Of a stretch of DNA of 54,844 nt, positions 23,878-32,493 are shown in pieces (the first letter of the stretch is position 1; each line of letters starts with the position of its first letter). Source of the DNA: Oligoflexales bacterium (GTDB taxonomy: Bacteria; Bdellovibrionota_B; Oligoflexia; Oligoflexales; RGVZ01); contig CANFEB010000013.1 in the NCBI GenBank assembly GCA_947445775.1, positions 1-54,844 of the forward strand. Reading direction: 5' to 3'. A program made the translations under genes and the position numbers. Below the pieces are notes generated by a model that was not told the origin of the DNA, searched no databases, and saw only the letters and a program-made list of their open reading frames with translations.

Positions 23878-25647
23878 TTATGTACTGCGCTTTTTGCGGG
23901 TTGTCGATAGGACAATCATCTCGCCATCAGCCAATTCTACCGGCAAAACCCCCGAACGAATTTCAAATTCCCGGCCCGTCAGCAAATCTTGATAGCGCCC
24001 ATCAGGCATAGTCAAGTCCCTAATATCAAAGCGGTCCGTGCCAACACGGGGATTTTTGGACGTCGCAAAAAATACTTTGTTTTCGCCATCCACCCGCTCA
24101 AAGGCCACGATGTCCTTGGTCAAGTGAACCAGGTGGGTTGCCCCGTAACGCAAGGCCGGATTGGCTTTACGAAGGCCGGCCAGGCGCTGGATCAAACGGT
24201 AGAATTCATGATTCTCATCAAAAGATTTCATCATCGGCCGGTTGTAAGGATCACCGTTGTCGCCCGGAATGAAAAGGTCCTGCTCCAGCCCGTAGAAAAT
24301 GCAAGGCACGCCGCGCATCGCAAACATCAGACCAATCGTCTGGCGCATGCGACGGGCCTCAAGCCCCTCGCCACGCAGGCGTGACATATCGTGGTTGTCG
24401 ATAAAGGTTACAAGGCCACGTGCGTCTCCCAGTTCCGGATCTGCCGTCCAAAGGCGCGGCAGCAGATCAAAACTGGCGTCTTCCATGAAAGTTTTTTTCG
24501 CAGCGTAACGCAGCTCAAAATCAAAAAGGGTCATCTTGTTGCGACGGTAAAAATCGCGGAAGGTTGGCATGCCCGTCCACTCACCATAAAACTCGCCGAT
24601 ATTTTCCAAATGGCCGTAGCGTTTTTCCAGATACCCCTCGAGATCTTGCCAAAATGGAGTTGGCACGTGACGCACGGCGTCAAACCGAAATCCCGCCAAA
24701 TTGGGCACCTTTGCCATCCAAAAGTCATGGGAGTCGTAGAGGTAATTTTTAACGGCCGGCACGGTCTGGTCAAAATCAGCAAGGGAAACGAGCTGATGGT
24801 TTTCAAGTTCAAAGGTGTCGTCGAAATTTTTAATGGGCCCGTACGGATGAAACCATCCGTCGCCAGAGGTAAAGCTAGCCAAAAAGTTGCCATCGCGAAA
24901 AATCGCCCCGCCACGGGCTACGGCCGGCAGCCCCGGAACTGGGCTCACGCGGTGCAGGTAATCTAGGCTTTCAATCGAGGCGTTAACCGGATTGGTATGG
25001 TTGTTCACCATATCCATATATATGCCCAGCTCCGGTCCAGATTTGCGGCCCAATTCCTCCATGATGGAAAAATCCCGCGTGCCCTTGTCCGTAAAAAACG
25101 GATTCAACCGGAAAGCGTCGGCCATCCAATAGCCATGATAAGAGGTCACTTCGACATTCTTGCCGTTACGAACAAACGGCACCGCAACATGCTGGTTTTC
25201 AAAAACCGGCGTCAGCCAAAGCCGGGTTGCGCCGAGGCGCTTGATGTAAGGAATGTTATTGATGACCCCGCGTAAATCGCCGCCAAAATATTTCATGAAA
25301 TTTTTGTGCGTGGGATCGCAAAACCGACCCTCATGAAGGCAATCGTTTGCCTTGTTGCCGTTGGCAAATCGGTCGATAAAAACTTGGTAGATGACTTCGT
25401 TGCCAATGGCCTTCGGCGCCAAAGTGGAGGTCGGGTTGTGATGGCTGAACCAGTCGTTGCGCGAGGCGCCCGCGATTTCACTGCCATGGTCGATTGTAAG
25501 GCCCACTGGGGGCTTGGCCAAGGCAGCGCTGCCGGCTGCGCTTACCAGCACCAAAAACAGGGCCGACCTTGCCGTCTTCGCCACTGTCATCATTGTCATC
25601 ATTGTCATGATTGTCACCGCCGTTATCTTCACCCTTGTCATCTTCAC
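23878..25647 (-). CDS. Exported GH13 alpha-amylase-family enzyme
   Basis: Up to 589 residues. It has a catalytic (beta/alpha)8 barrel: YQVFIDRFANG near the start, MVNNHTNP (conserved region I), GFRFDAVRHV with the nucleophile Asp (region II), ENIGEFYGE with the acid/base Glu (region III) and FIDNHDMSR (region IV). The signal peptide is probably TARSALFLVLVSAAGSAALA. The annotated GTG start overlaps the glycosyltransferase stop (GTGA). Before the signal lies a 9-bp tandem repeat (TCATCATTG type) coding for a Met/Thr run, so translation might instead begin at one of those internal ATGs. It should hydrolyse alpha-glucans in the periplasm or outside. Residues beyond 480 form the C-terminal beta domain. 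Confidence 0.9.
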   Translation of the reverse strand: MKMTRVKITAVTIMTMMTMMTVAKTARSALFLVLVSAAGSAALAKPPVGLTIDHGSEIAGASRNDWFSHHNPTSTLAPKAIGNEVIYQVFIDRFANGNKANDCLHEGRFCDPTHKNFMKYFGGDLRGVINNIPYIKRLGATRLWLTPVFENQHVAVPFVRNGKNVEVTSYHGYWMADAFRLNPFFTDKGTRDFSIMEELGRKSGPELGIYMDMVNNHTNPVNASIESLDYLHRVSPVPGLPAVARGGAIFRDGNFLASFTSGDGWFHPYGPIKNFDDTFELENHQLVSLADFDQTVPAVKNYLYDSHDFWMAKVPNLAGFRFDAVRHVPTPFWQDLEGYLEKRYGHLENIGEFYGEWTGMPTFRDFYRRNKMTLFDFELRYAAKKTFMEDASFDLLPRLWTADPELGDARGLVTFIDNHDMSRLRGEGLEARRMRQTIGLMFAMRGVPCIFYGLEQDLFIPGDNGDPYNRPMMKSFDENHEFYRLIQRLAGLRKANPALRYGATHLVHLTKDIVAFERVDGENKVFFATSKNPRVGTDRFDIRDLTMPDGRYQDLLTGREFEIRSGVLPVELADGEMIVLSTTRKKRST

Positions 25648-26798
25648 TTCTGATTGCCTCCACTAAAAACATGATTGCTCAGAACGTCGGCCGTAGCGGC
25701 ACGGATCGCCTCGACAGAAACTTCATTGAAACACTTTGGCTCGTTGTTGCAGCTCTTTTTCCAGCAGGGCGAGCAGCCAACATTTGCTTGAATTTTTACG
25801 CCCCGGCCGTAGAGATCAACTTCCTGGGAACAACTGACTCCAAACCACGTAATAACTGGCTTCTTCAAGGCAATCGCAATATGCAGGCCAAGTGAACAGC
25901 CCGACAACACGATGTCGGTCGCATCCATCCACAGCAAGCCTGAGCGCAAGCCGCCCGTGGTTGGCGTATTGATCACCCCGAAGTCATCTGCAAATGCCGC
26001 TTTCATCGCTGTTTGGCGCTCTGTGTCCTCGCGGCCACCAAGCAAAGCAACCGCACGGTCTGGAAAAGCCTCACGCCACATCTGGATCACTTCGATTGAA
26101 CGTTCGACGGAAAATTTCTTATATGGATACAACAGGGAACAGCCGGTGTTGTAACCAATGATGCCGCCCCAGTCTTTGCCGCCGGTCCGCCGAAGCATGC
26201 CCGCGCGACGCGAAGCGACTTCAGCTATTTCGTGATCGCGCAAATCGAGCCCATAAGGATCGCGCTGCCATTTGAGGGCCATTGATTCCGTGATCTGCTG
26301 GGTCTCGGCTTTTTGATTGATAAAAAACTTGAGTTCATCGCTTAAGCCGACGTCGTATTGATAGTTGGCCTCGGCGTTCAGCGGACGGATGACGCCGTTG
26401 CCATCCAGTCCAAAGCCGCGCTTGTCTGTTGCCTGAATGCGCTCGGCCAAGGCCCCGGCCTCGATGGATTTATCGACGGCCAGCAACACGTCAAACTTCA
26501 AATGATCCAACACGGCTTGGGTCGTCGGATCGACAACCAGCAACCGGTCAATCGCCTGATTGTTATCCAGCAGGGCCTTGGCGTTGGGGTAGGTGATCCA
26601 CGTCACATGACAGCCAGGCCATTCCCGCTTGATCGCCGGCAATAGGCAAGTCGACCGAAGGACTGCCCCCAGAGCCTCAAGGCTCAAAACCGCAATCCGT
26701 TTTGTGACCGGCGCATAGTGTGGACAGCCGTCGCAGGGCCGTTTCCAGGCGCATGGCTTGTAGCCAGTAAAGTATTTGCAATCGAAGCGATACGCCAT
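25644..26798 (-). CDS. Glycosyltransferase family 9 protein (heptosyltransferase-like) with N-terminal Cys cluster
   Basis: 384 residues. The core has KRIAVLSLEALGAVLRSTCL, a GT9 N-domain, and SGCSLGLHIAIALKKPVITW, the donor-binding C-domain in which S/D-S-G..H.A...P is conserved. GT9 enzymes add heptose or related sugars to the lipopolysaccharide core from ADP-sugars on the cytoplasmic side. Two cysteine clusters stand out: C7, C16, C22 and C25 at the N-terminus (DCKYFTGYKPC, CDGC) and GCSPCWKKSC...C near the C-terminus. Either could bind a metal. The gene is first in the reverse-strand envelope operon and diverges from ldcA across 43 bp. Confidence 0.82.
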   Translation of the reverse strand: MAYRFDCKYFTGYKPCAWKRPCDGCPHYAPVTKRIAVLSLEALGAVLRSTCLLPAIKREWPGCHVTWITYPNAKALLDNNQAIDRLLVVDPTTQAVLDHLKFDVLLAVDKSIEAGALAERIQATDKRGFGLDGNGVIRPLNAEANYQYDVGLSDELKFFINQKAETQQITESMALKWQRDPYGLDLRDHEIAEVASRRAGMLRRTGGKDWGGIIGYNTGCSLLYPYKKFSVERSIEVIQMWREAFPDRAVALLGGREDTERQTAMKAAFADDFGVINTPTTGGLRSGLLWMDATDIVLSGCSLGLHIAIALKKPVITWFGVSCSQEVDLYGRGVKIQANVGCSPCWKKSCNNEPKCFNEVSVEAIRAATADVLSNHVFSGGNQK

Positions 26799-26841
26799 AG
26801 CGATACCGAATCCATCCGCCAGGGGTTATAATCTGATCACC

Positions 26842-27849
26842 ATGAATAAAAAACACACGGCGACACCAACACCAGGGACAACCAGCACATTGCCCACAAT
26901 CCGTATCATCCGGACATCCAGCCGCGAACAGCAGGATCTTCTTCCGGCCAAGCTCAAGGAGTTTGAACAAGCGGGGATCAAGGTGATCTTCGATGATCTA
27001 CCTGTCGACCCCGACTGGGCTTACGTTTCGGCTCCGGCTGAACTTAGAGCCAGTTTGCTTACCACAGCCCTGCTCGAAATTGAATCAACTGTTGTGATGT
27101 GCGCGCGCGGTGGCTACGGCGCCTCAGACCTGTTGCCGCTCTTGCCTTGGAGCGATCTGCGTAAAAAAGCAGCATCACCAAAGCTTTTGGTTGGATTTTC
27201 AGACACCTCCGCCCTGCACAGCGCCCTGTGGTGCCAGCTTGGGTGGCCAGGCATTCATGGGCCGATGCCGGCGACGAGCCTTTGGCCAGAGGGCGCGATT
27301 GGCGATCATAGCCTCGGTCCAGATGTCGGATGTCTGCTGAACTTGCTGGGCGGCCGCATCAACGGCAGTTCTCTGGGCCTGGAACATTTAGAATACCCGA
27401 CTGACGCTGGGTCTGGGCCCATCGAGGTAGAGGGTTGGTTGTTTGGCGGCTGCTTTTCAGTGCTGACCAACTTGATTGGCACGCCCTATCTGCCGGAAAA
27501 TCTCGAGGGCGCCATACTTTTTTTTGAAGACATCGGTGAACATCCAGCGCGCCTCGGCAGATTTCTAAATCAGTGGCAACAGGCCGGGCTCTTGCGTGGG
27601 GTCAAGGCGATTGTCTGGGGAACTCTAACCCAGCTCGGACAAAACATTCCGGATTGCGCCGATTTTGTTTACCGGGAACTGGCCCGGCGCGTTGGCGATA
27701 TACCAAGTTATCGCAGCCGCGATTTCGGTCACGTCGCGCCTAATTGGCCTCTTGGTATCGGCGCCCATGCGCGCATTTCACATGGTAAAAAAGGCAACGT
27801 AATACTCGAATGGAATTTCGCCCAGACCTCATCAGGAGCCGAATCGTGA
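26842..27849 (+). CDS. ldcA: LD-carboxypeptidase (peptidase S66), murein recycling
   Basis: About 335 residues, cytoplasmic. The S66 nucleophile is in GFSDTSALH (Ser near 120), preceded by ARGGYGASDLLPLL; a Glu in the strand EVEGWLFGGCFSVL and a His in DFGHVAPNWPLGIGA complete the Ser-Glu-His triad. It trims the terminal D-Ala from murein tetrapeptides so that Mpl, encoded next, can reuse the tripeptide. ATG 26842 is chosen over an in-frame ATG 22 codons upstream that would lie inside the divergent gene. Its stop overlaps the GTG of mpl (GTGA), which fits coupled expression of two consecutive recycling steps. Confidence 0.9.
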   Translation: MNKKHTATPTPGTTSTLPTIRIIRTSSREQQDLLPAKLKEFEQAGIKVIFDDLPVDPDWAYVSAPAELRASLLTTALLEIESTVVMCARGGYGASDLLPLLPWSDLRKKAASPKLLVGFSDTSALHSALWCQLGWPGIHGPMPATSLWPEGAIGDHSLGPDVGCLLNLLGGRINGSSLGLEHLEYPTDAGSGPIEVEGWLFGGCFSVLTNLIGTPYLPENLEGAILFFEDIGEHPARLGRFLNQWQQAGLLRGVKAIVWGTLTQLGQNIPDCADFVYRELARRVGDIPSYRSRDFGHVAPNWPLGIGAHARISHGKKGNVILEWNFAQTSSGAES

Positions 27850-29345
27850 GCACACAAAACATACCGAAACCAGTCGACTTGAATACGGTTAATCCGAAGA
27901 AAATTTACTTTGTCGGCATTGGCGGCACAGGCATGGCTTCCGTGGCTGGGCTTTTACAAGAAGCCGGCTATGAAATTTGTGGCAGCGACGTTGGGATTTA
28001 CCCGCCCATGTCGACCATGCTCGATGAATTAAAAATTCCGGTGTACACGCCCTACGGAGAAGAAAACCTGAGGCTGGCGCAGCCAGATTTGGCCGTCATT
28101 GCCAACGCCCTAAGTCGCGGCAATCCGGAGCTTGAGCATGTTCTGGCGTCAGGCATTCCCTTCACGAGTTTCCCGGCGATTTGTGGCGACATTTTCATCA
28201 AATCCCGCATTGGCGTAGTCGTCACAGGCACCCACGGCAAGACCACGACGACTTCCATCTTGGCCCACCTGCTGACAGAACTTGGTGAGGATCCGAGTTT
28301 TGTGGTCGGGGGCATTCCGCTGAATTTTCCCCGGAGTTTCCGCCTGGGAAAGGGCAAAACCTTCGTCATTGAGGGGGACGAATATGACACGTCATTTTTC
28401 GATAAAGGCCCGAAATTCCTGCACTATTACCCACACCACCTGATCTTGAACAACCTAGAATTCGACCACGCCGACATCTATCCGAACGTCGAGGCCATTG
28501 AGGCTCAATTCATTAAAGTTTGTAATCTCGTGCCTCCGGAGGGCGTAATTTTCGCCAACGTCGACGATCCGGGCATTGCACGTTTGATGACCAAGGTGAC
28601 CCCAAAGGCAAAAGTGGTCCACGTGGCCACGGCGGGCGTGGCGCAAGATGCGGATGTCTCTGTGAGCGATATTTCAGCAACTGCCACTCGGCCCGATCAG
28701 CAAACGTGGACGGCGACCATCGCGACGAAAACCCTGGGCAAGGTCCGTATTGAGACTCACTTGTCTGGCAAACACAACATTGCCAACATCGCCCAAGTCA
28801 TCGCCTGCGTGGAATCGCTGGCGGCCCGCGGGCACCTCACCAACAAGTTGGATGCAACGGGAATCCAAAGGGCCTTGGCCTCTTTCAAAAATGTGCGTCG
28901 GCGCCTGGATCACCTGGTGAGCAGTGGCGGCATCGACGTTTACGAGGACTTTGCCCACCACCCGACTGCCGTGGGGCTGGTGATTGATGGCTTTCGGACG
29001 GCCTTCCCACAGCGCCGCCTATTTGTCGCCTTTGATCCGCGCAATGCCACCAGCCGCCGAAACGTGTTTCAAGCTGCGTTTGCACAAAAACTAGGCATGG
29101 CCGACCGGGTCTTTATTGGCCCCTGCCCGGAAGACAAAAAAATTCCCGAGGGCGAACGGATGAACACCGAGGCCATGGCAAAAGCCATTGGCACTAGGGC
29201 CACGTCCTATGCCTCCCACGAAGCACTTTTGAATAGCCTTCGAGAAGAATTGCGGTCCGGCGATGCCGTTATTTTCATGTCCAGCGGAAGCTTCAATGGA
29301 ATCCAGCACCAGTTAGCCGAGCTGCTGAAAATGACCCGTTCATAA
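27846..29345 (+). CDS. mpl: UDP-N-acetylmuramate:L-alanyl-gamma-D-glutamyl-meso-diaminopimelate ligase
   Basis: About 499 residues, Mur ligase family. GTG 27846 has AGGAG 8 nt upstream. FVGIGGTGM (about 22-30) marks the N-terminal UDP-binding domain, GTHGKTTTT (about 128-136) is the ATP P-loop, EGDEYDTSFFDK is the Mpl-specific motif, and DFAHHPTAV near residue 365 is typical of the C-terminal domain. It joins recovered murein tripeptide to UDP-MurNAc. Together with ldcA it makes a complete two-step recycling pair. Confidence 0.93.
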   Translation: MSTQNIPKPVDLNTVNPKKIYFVGIGGTGMASVAGLLQEAGYEICGSDVGIYPPMSTMLDELKIPVYTPYGEENLRLAQPDLAVIANALSRGNPELEHVLASGIPFTSFPAICGDIFIKSRIGVVVTGTHGKTTTTSILAHLLTELGEDPSFVVGGIPLNFPRSFRLGKGKTFVIEGDEYDTSFFDKGPKFLHYYPHHLILNNLEFDHADIYPNVEAIEAQFIKVCNLVPPEGVIFANVDDPGIARLMTKVTPKAKVVHVATAGVAQDADVSVSDISATATRPDQQTWTATIATKTLGKVRIETHLSGKHNIANIAQVIACVESLAARGHLTNKLDATGIQRALASFKNVRRRLDHLVSSGGIDVYEDFAHHPTAVGLVIDGFRTAFPQRRLFVAFDPRNATSRRNVFQAAFAQKLGMADRVFIGPCPEDKKIPEGERMNTEAMAKAIGTRATSYASHEALLNSLREELRSGDAVIFMSSGSFNGIQHQLAELLKMTRS

Positions 29346-29424
29346 ATCAGTGATGTTAATAGCTTGCAATTTTAATCGGGACTCGGCACGCTACTGATAG
29401 CGATTTTTTCGAAGGAGACCTCGC

Positions 29425-29919
29425 ATGTTGTTCAAGAATGCTTTTTCTGTTGCAGCAGTTGTTGTTGCTGTTGGTTGCGCGGCTGTTGGCTGTACCGATG
29501 ACAAAAAGAAGACATCTGAAGCCGTTAGTGTGGGCGGTTCTGGGGAACCTTCTTCTCCGACGGAAACCAAAACCGTTGGTGGCGTCACCATTGGTCCCGT
29601 TTATTTCAACTTTGACGATTACACCGTCAACGCATCGTCCCAGTCGCAGCTGACCGCCATGGCTGGACAACTGAAGACCAACCCGAGCACTGTGCTCCAG
29701 GTTGAAGGCCACTGCGACGAGCGCGGTTCAATTGAATACAACCTCGCCTTGGGCGAACGTCGTGCTCAAGCCGTCAAGAGTTTCCTGACTAATCTCGGTG
29801 TTGAAGGTGCCCGCCTGTCGACCATTAGCTTCGGCGAAGAGCGCCCGGCAAATGATGGTCACACGGAAGATTCCTGGCAGAAAAACCGCCGCGCCGAGTT
29901 CAACGTCACGAAGCAGTAA
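29425..29919 (+). CDS. pal: Peptidoglycan-associated lipoprotein Pal (OmpA-like)
   Basis: 164 residues with a signal peptide and a lipobox at VAVGC or AAVGC (Cys 18 or 23). The OmpA C-like domain runs from VYFNFDDYTVN to the end and holds VEGHCDERGSIEYNLALGE, whose Asp and Arg bind diaminopimelate in murein. It anchors the outer membrane to peptidoglycan, normally with TolB. No tol genes are in the window. AGGAG precedes the ATG and a strong terminator follows, so it is probably transcribed alone. Confidence 0.93.
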   Translation: MLFKNAFSVAAVVVAVGCAAVGCTDDKKKTSEAVSVGGSGEPSSPTETKTVGGVTIGPVYFNFDDYTVNASSQSQLTAMAGQLKTNPSTVLQVEGHCDERGSIEYNLALGERRAQAVKSFLTNLGVEGARLSTISFGEERPANDGHTEDSWQKNRRAEFNVTKQ

Positions 29920-29970
29920 TCCATTCGGTCCCAACGGGCCGGCTGGACATGAAGTTATTGAAGTTAAAGC

Positions 29971-30008
29971 AGAAGACCCGGGAGCGAAAGCCTCCGGGTC
30001 TTCTTTTT
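29971..30008 (+). terminator. Rho-independent terminator after pal
   Basis: Hairpin AGAAGACCCGGGAG / CTCCGGGTCTTCT with loop CGAAAGC followed by seven T. Confidence 0.92.
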
Positions 30009-30095
30009 TTAATGGTTTGTAAAACCCCCATCAAAAAGCTAGCTTCGTATTCTTAATAATACTGTCCAGCCTATGGGCTGTTGGGGGATATCATT

Positions 30096-31664
30096 GTGGA
30101 TTTTGTCGTCATCGCTGCCATTGCCGTGGCCGGTCTGGCCATTGGTTTGCTTATATTCGGAGTTTTCTTTCACCGTCGCCAACTTGCCTCAGCCTTTGAA
30201 ACTTCCCAATCCGACTCCAAAAGAATCTTAGAAGAGGCGCGCCGCGAGGCCGACCATCTGATCAAGGCCGCGGTTCGCGATACCAAAGAAGAAAGCCGGC
30301 GCAATCGTCAGACCTTTGATGACGAGGCGCGCCAGCGCAAAAGCGAAACGCAAAAGCTTGAACAGAAACTGAAGCTGCGCGAAGAAACCCTCGAAGGAAA
30401 AATATCTACGGTTGATCGCCGCGAAAAAGAGTTGATCAACCAGGAAAGTAAATCCCTCGCCGAGGAACAACGCTTCCAGCGCCTCAACGCCGAAACCGAA
30501 ACGTCGCTCGAACGGACATCGAAGCTTCTGGAGCAAATCGCCAACATGTCGCCTGAGGACGCGAAACGCGAACTCATGCGCAACATGGAAGCCGAAGCCA
30601 GAAGAGAATCTTATGAAACTATCCGGCGCATCGAGGAAGAAACCAAAATTGAATCTGAAAACAGGGCGCGCTCTGCCCTGAGTCTGGCTGTGCAGCGGAT
30701 CTCAGGCGAGTTCGTCAGTGACTCGACGGTATCGGTTGTCACCCTGCCGTCAGAAGACATGAAGGGACGCATCATTGGCCGCGAAGGACGCAACATCCGC
30801 GCCCTCGAACAAGCCACTGGAGTTGACCTGATCATTGACGACACTCCCGAGGCCGTCATCATTTCCTGCTTCAATCCGCTGCGCCGCGAGATCGCCAAGG
30901 TCACCCTTGAGCGTCTGATTGGCGACGGGCGCATTCACCCAGCCCGCATCGAAGAAACCGCCAAACGCGTGGAAACGGAGTTTGACCAGATCCTTCAGGA
31001 AACTGGAGATCAGGCCTGCTTAGACACGGGCATCACCGATTTGCATCCTGAACTAGCAAAACTCCTGGGAAAATTGAAGTACCGTACCGCCGGTCAAAAG
31101 AGCGTGCTCGCACATTCAGTTGAAACCGCACACCTGTGTGGAATGCTCGCTGGCGAAATGGGCCTCAATATTAAAAAGGCAAAACGCGCAGGACTTTTGC
31201 ATGACTTGGGTAAGGCGGTCGGCCAAGAGGTCGAGGGGCACCATTCCCAAATCGGCGCCGACTACTGCGCGCGCTACAGCGAACCTGCGGATATTGTTGA
31301 TGCGATCCGTCAGCATCATGCCGACGACCTTTCCTTTGCTTCGCCCCTTGCCGTGATCTTGCACACAGCCAACGTCATTTCAGGAACCCGGACTGGCGCT
31401 CGCAAAGATCAGCTCGAGACTTTTGTGAAACGCCTTGAAAACATGGAAATAGTTGTCCGGGGCATGCGGGGCGTCGAAGAAGCTTATGTCATCCAAGCCG
31501 GGCGCGAAGTGCGCGTGATCGTGAACCCGACAGTGCTTGGCGATCAGGAGGCCGTCGATCTTTCAAATGAAATCGCCTCGCGATTGCGCCAAGAAATCAA
31601 TTTCCCTGGCCAAGTGAAGATCACGGTTCTTCGTGAAAGCAAAGGCGTGGACTTCGCCAAGTGA
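30096..31664 (+). CDS. rny: Ribonuclease Y
   Basis: About 522 residues. GTG 30096 is preferred (GGGGGA 7-8 nt upstream) to a TTG at 30081. An N-terminal membrane helix (VVIAAIAVAGLAIGLLIF) leads into a long coiled coil (to about residue 200), then a KH domain with GRIIGREGRNIRALE, then an HD domain with HSVETAHLCGML and AGLLHDLGKAVG, where the HD pair binds metal. It is the membrane-anchored endonuclease that starts mRNA decay in bacteria relying on RNase Y rather than RNase E. YmdB, a known functional partner in other bacteria, is encoded immediately downstream. Confidence 0.95.
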   Translation: MDFVVIAAIAVAGLAIGLLIFGVFFHRRQLASAFETSQSDSKRILEEARREADHLIKAAVRDTKEESRRNRQTFDDEARQRKSETQKLEQKLKLREETLEGKISTVDRREKELINQESKSLAEEQRFQRLNAETETSLERTSKLLEQIANMSPEDAKRELMRNMEAEARRESYETIRRIEEETKIESENRARSALSLAVQRISGEFVSDSTVSVVTLPSEDMKGRIIGREGRNIRALEQATGVDLIIDDTPEAVIISCFNPLRREIAKVTLERLIGDGRIHPARIEETAKRVETEFDQILQETGDQACLDTGITDLHPELAKLLGKLKYRTAGQKSVLAHSVETAHLCGMLAGEMGLNIKKAKRAGLLHDLGKAVGQEVEGHHSQIGADYCARYSEPADIVDAIRQHHADDLSFASPLAVILHTANVISGTRTGARKDQLETFVKRLENMEIVVRGMRGVEEAYVIQAGREVRVIVNPTVLGDQEAVDLSNEIASRLRQEINFPGQVKITVLRESKGVDFAK

Positions 31665-32491
31665 TGCGCATCCTTGCCATCGGTGACATCATGGGCAAGC
31701 CAGGCCGTCAGGCGCTCGCCCATTTCCTTCCGTCTCTGCGCGTGGAATTTGCGCCTGACGTTGTTCTAATCAACGGCGAAAATGCTGCCGGTGGTTTTGG
31801 GTTAACTGAAAAACTCTACCACCAGTTTATTGATCAGCATGAAATCGATTGCATCACCATGGGCAACCATTGGCACGACAAACGTGAGTTTGTCCGCTTT
31901 GCCGAGCAGGCAGAGCGCATGGTCCTGCCTGCAAACATGATGAACGTGAACGACCCCAGAAAGGCCGTGCGGGTCTTGCGTTCAAAAAGCGGAAAAAACT
32001 TTGCCGTCATGAATGTGATTGGCAAGACCTTCATGCACGCCGATAATCTTTCGCCGTTTCTGCACCTTGAAAAAATGTTGGACCTCATTCCTCAACACGT
32101 AAAAGTCCGCATCCTCGACATCCATGCCGAGGCCACCAGCGAGAAGCAGGGCGTTGCGCAACATCTGGTGGGCAGGGTTTCTCTCGTCTACGGAACTCAC
32201 TCGCACGTCCCGACGGCAGATGAGCGTATCCTTGACGGGAAAACCGGCTTCATCACGGACGTTGGTATGACCGGGCCCTACGATTCGGTGATTGGAGTCC
32301 GTAAGGAAGCCGCCATCAGAAGGCTGATGACCGGCGAAAAGAAAAATTTTCAGCCGGCCAGCAACAATCGCTGGTTATGCGCCGTGGTTGCTGACATTGA
32401 CGAAGATACAGGCTGCTGCACAAAAATTCAGCGTCTGAGGTGTGAAGTTCCAGACCGTCCGGACGATGGGCCGGAAGAAAAGGATGACTGA
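31664..32491 (+). CDS. ymdB: YmdB-family metallophosphoesterase
   Basis: About 275 residues (TIGR00282 type). The N-terminal GDIMGKPGR, INGENAAGGFGL and TMGNHWHDKR motifs and GTHSHVPTADERIL supply the Asp, Glu, Asn and His metal ligands. The ATG shares a base with the rny stop (TGATG). Family members hydrolyse 2',3'-cyclic nucleotides and modulate RNase Y-linked regulation. The C-terminus is acidic and probably disordered. Confidence 0.92.
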   Translation: MRILAIGDIMGKPGRQALAHFLPSLRVEFAPDVVLINGENAAGGFGLTEKLYHQFIDQHEIDCITMGNHWHDKREFVRFAEQAERMVLPANMMNVNDPRKAVRVLRSKSGKNFAVMNVIGKTFMHADNLSPFLHLEKMLDLIPQHVKVRILDIHAEATSEKQGVAQHLVGRVSLVYGTHSHVPTADERILDGKTGFITDVGMTGPYDSVIGVRKEAAIRRLMTGEKKNFQPASNNRWLCAVVADIDEDTGCCTKIQRLRCEVPDRPDDGPEEKDD

Positions 32492-32493
32492 AA

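Noticed and set aside
25478-25672. Reverse frame coding an Asp/Asn-rich repeat over the amylase start
   Set aside because: The acidic repeat is the 9-bp tandem repeat read in another frame; the GH13 signal-peptide frame explains the region better.
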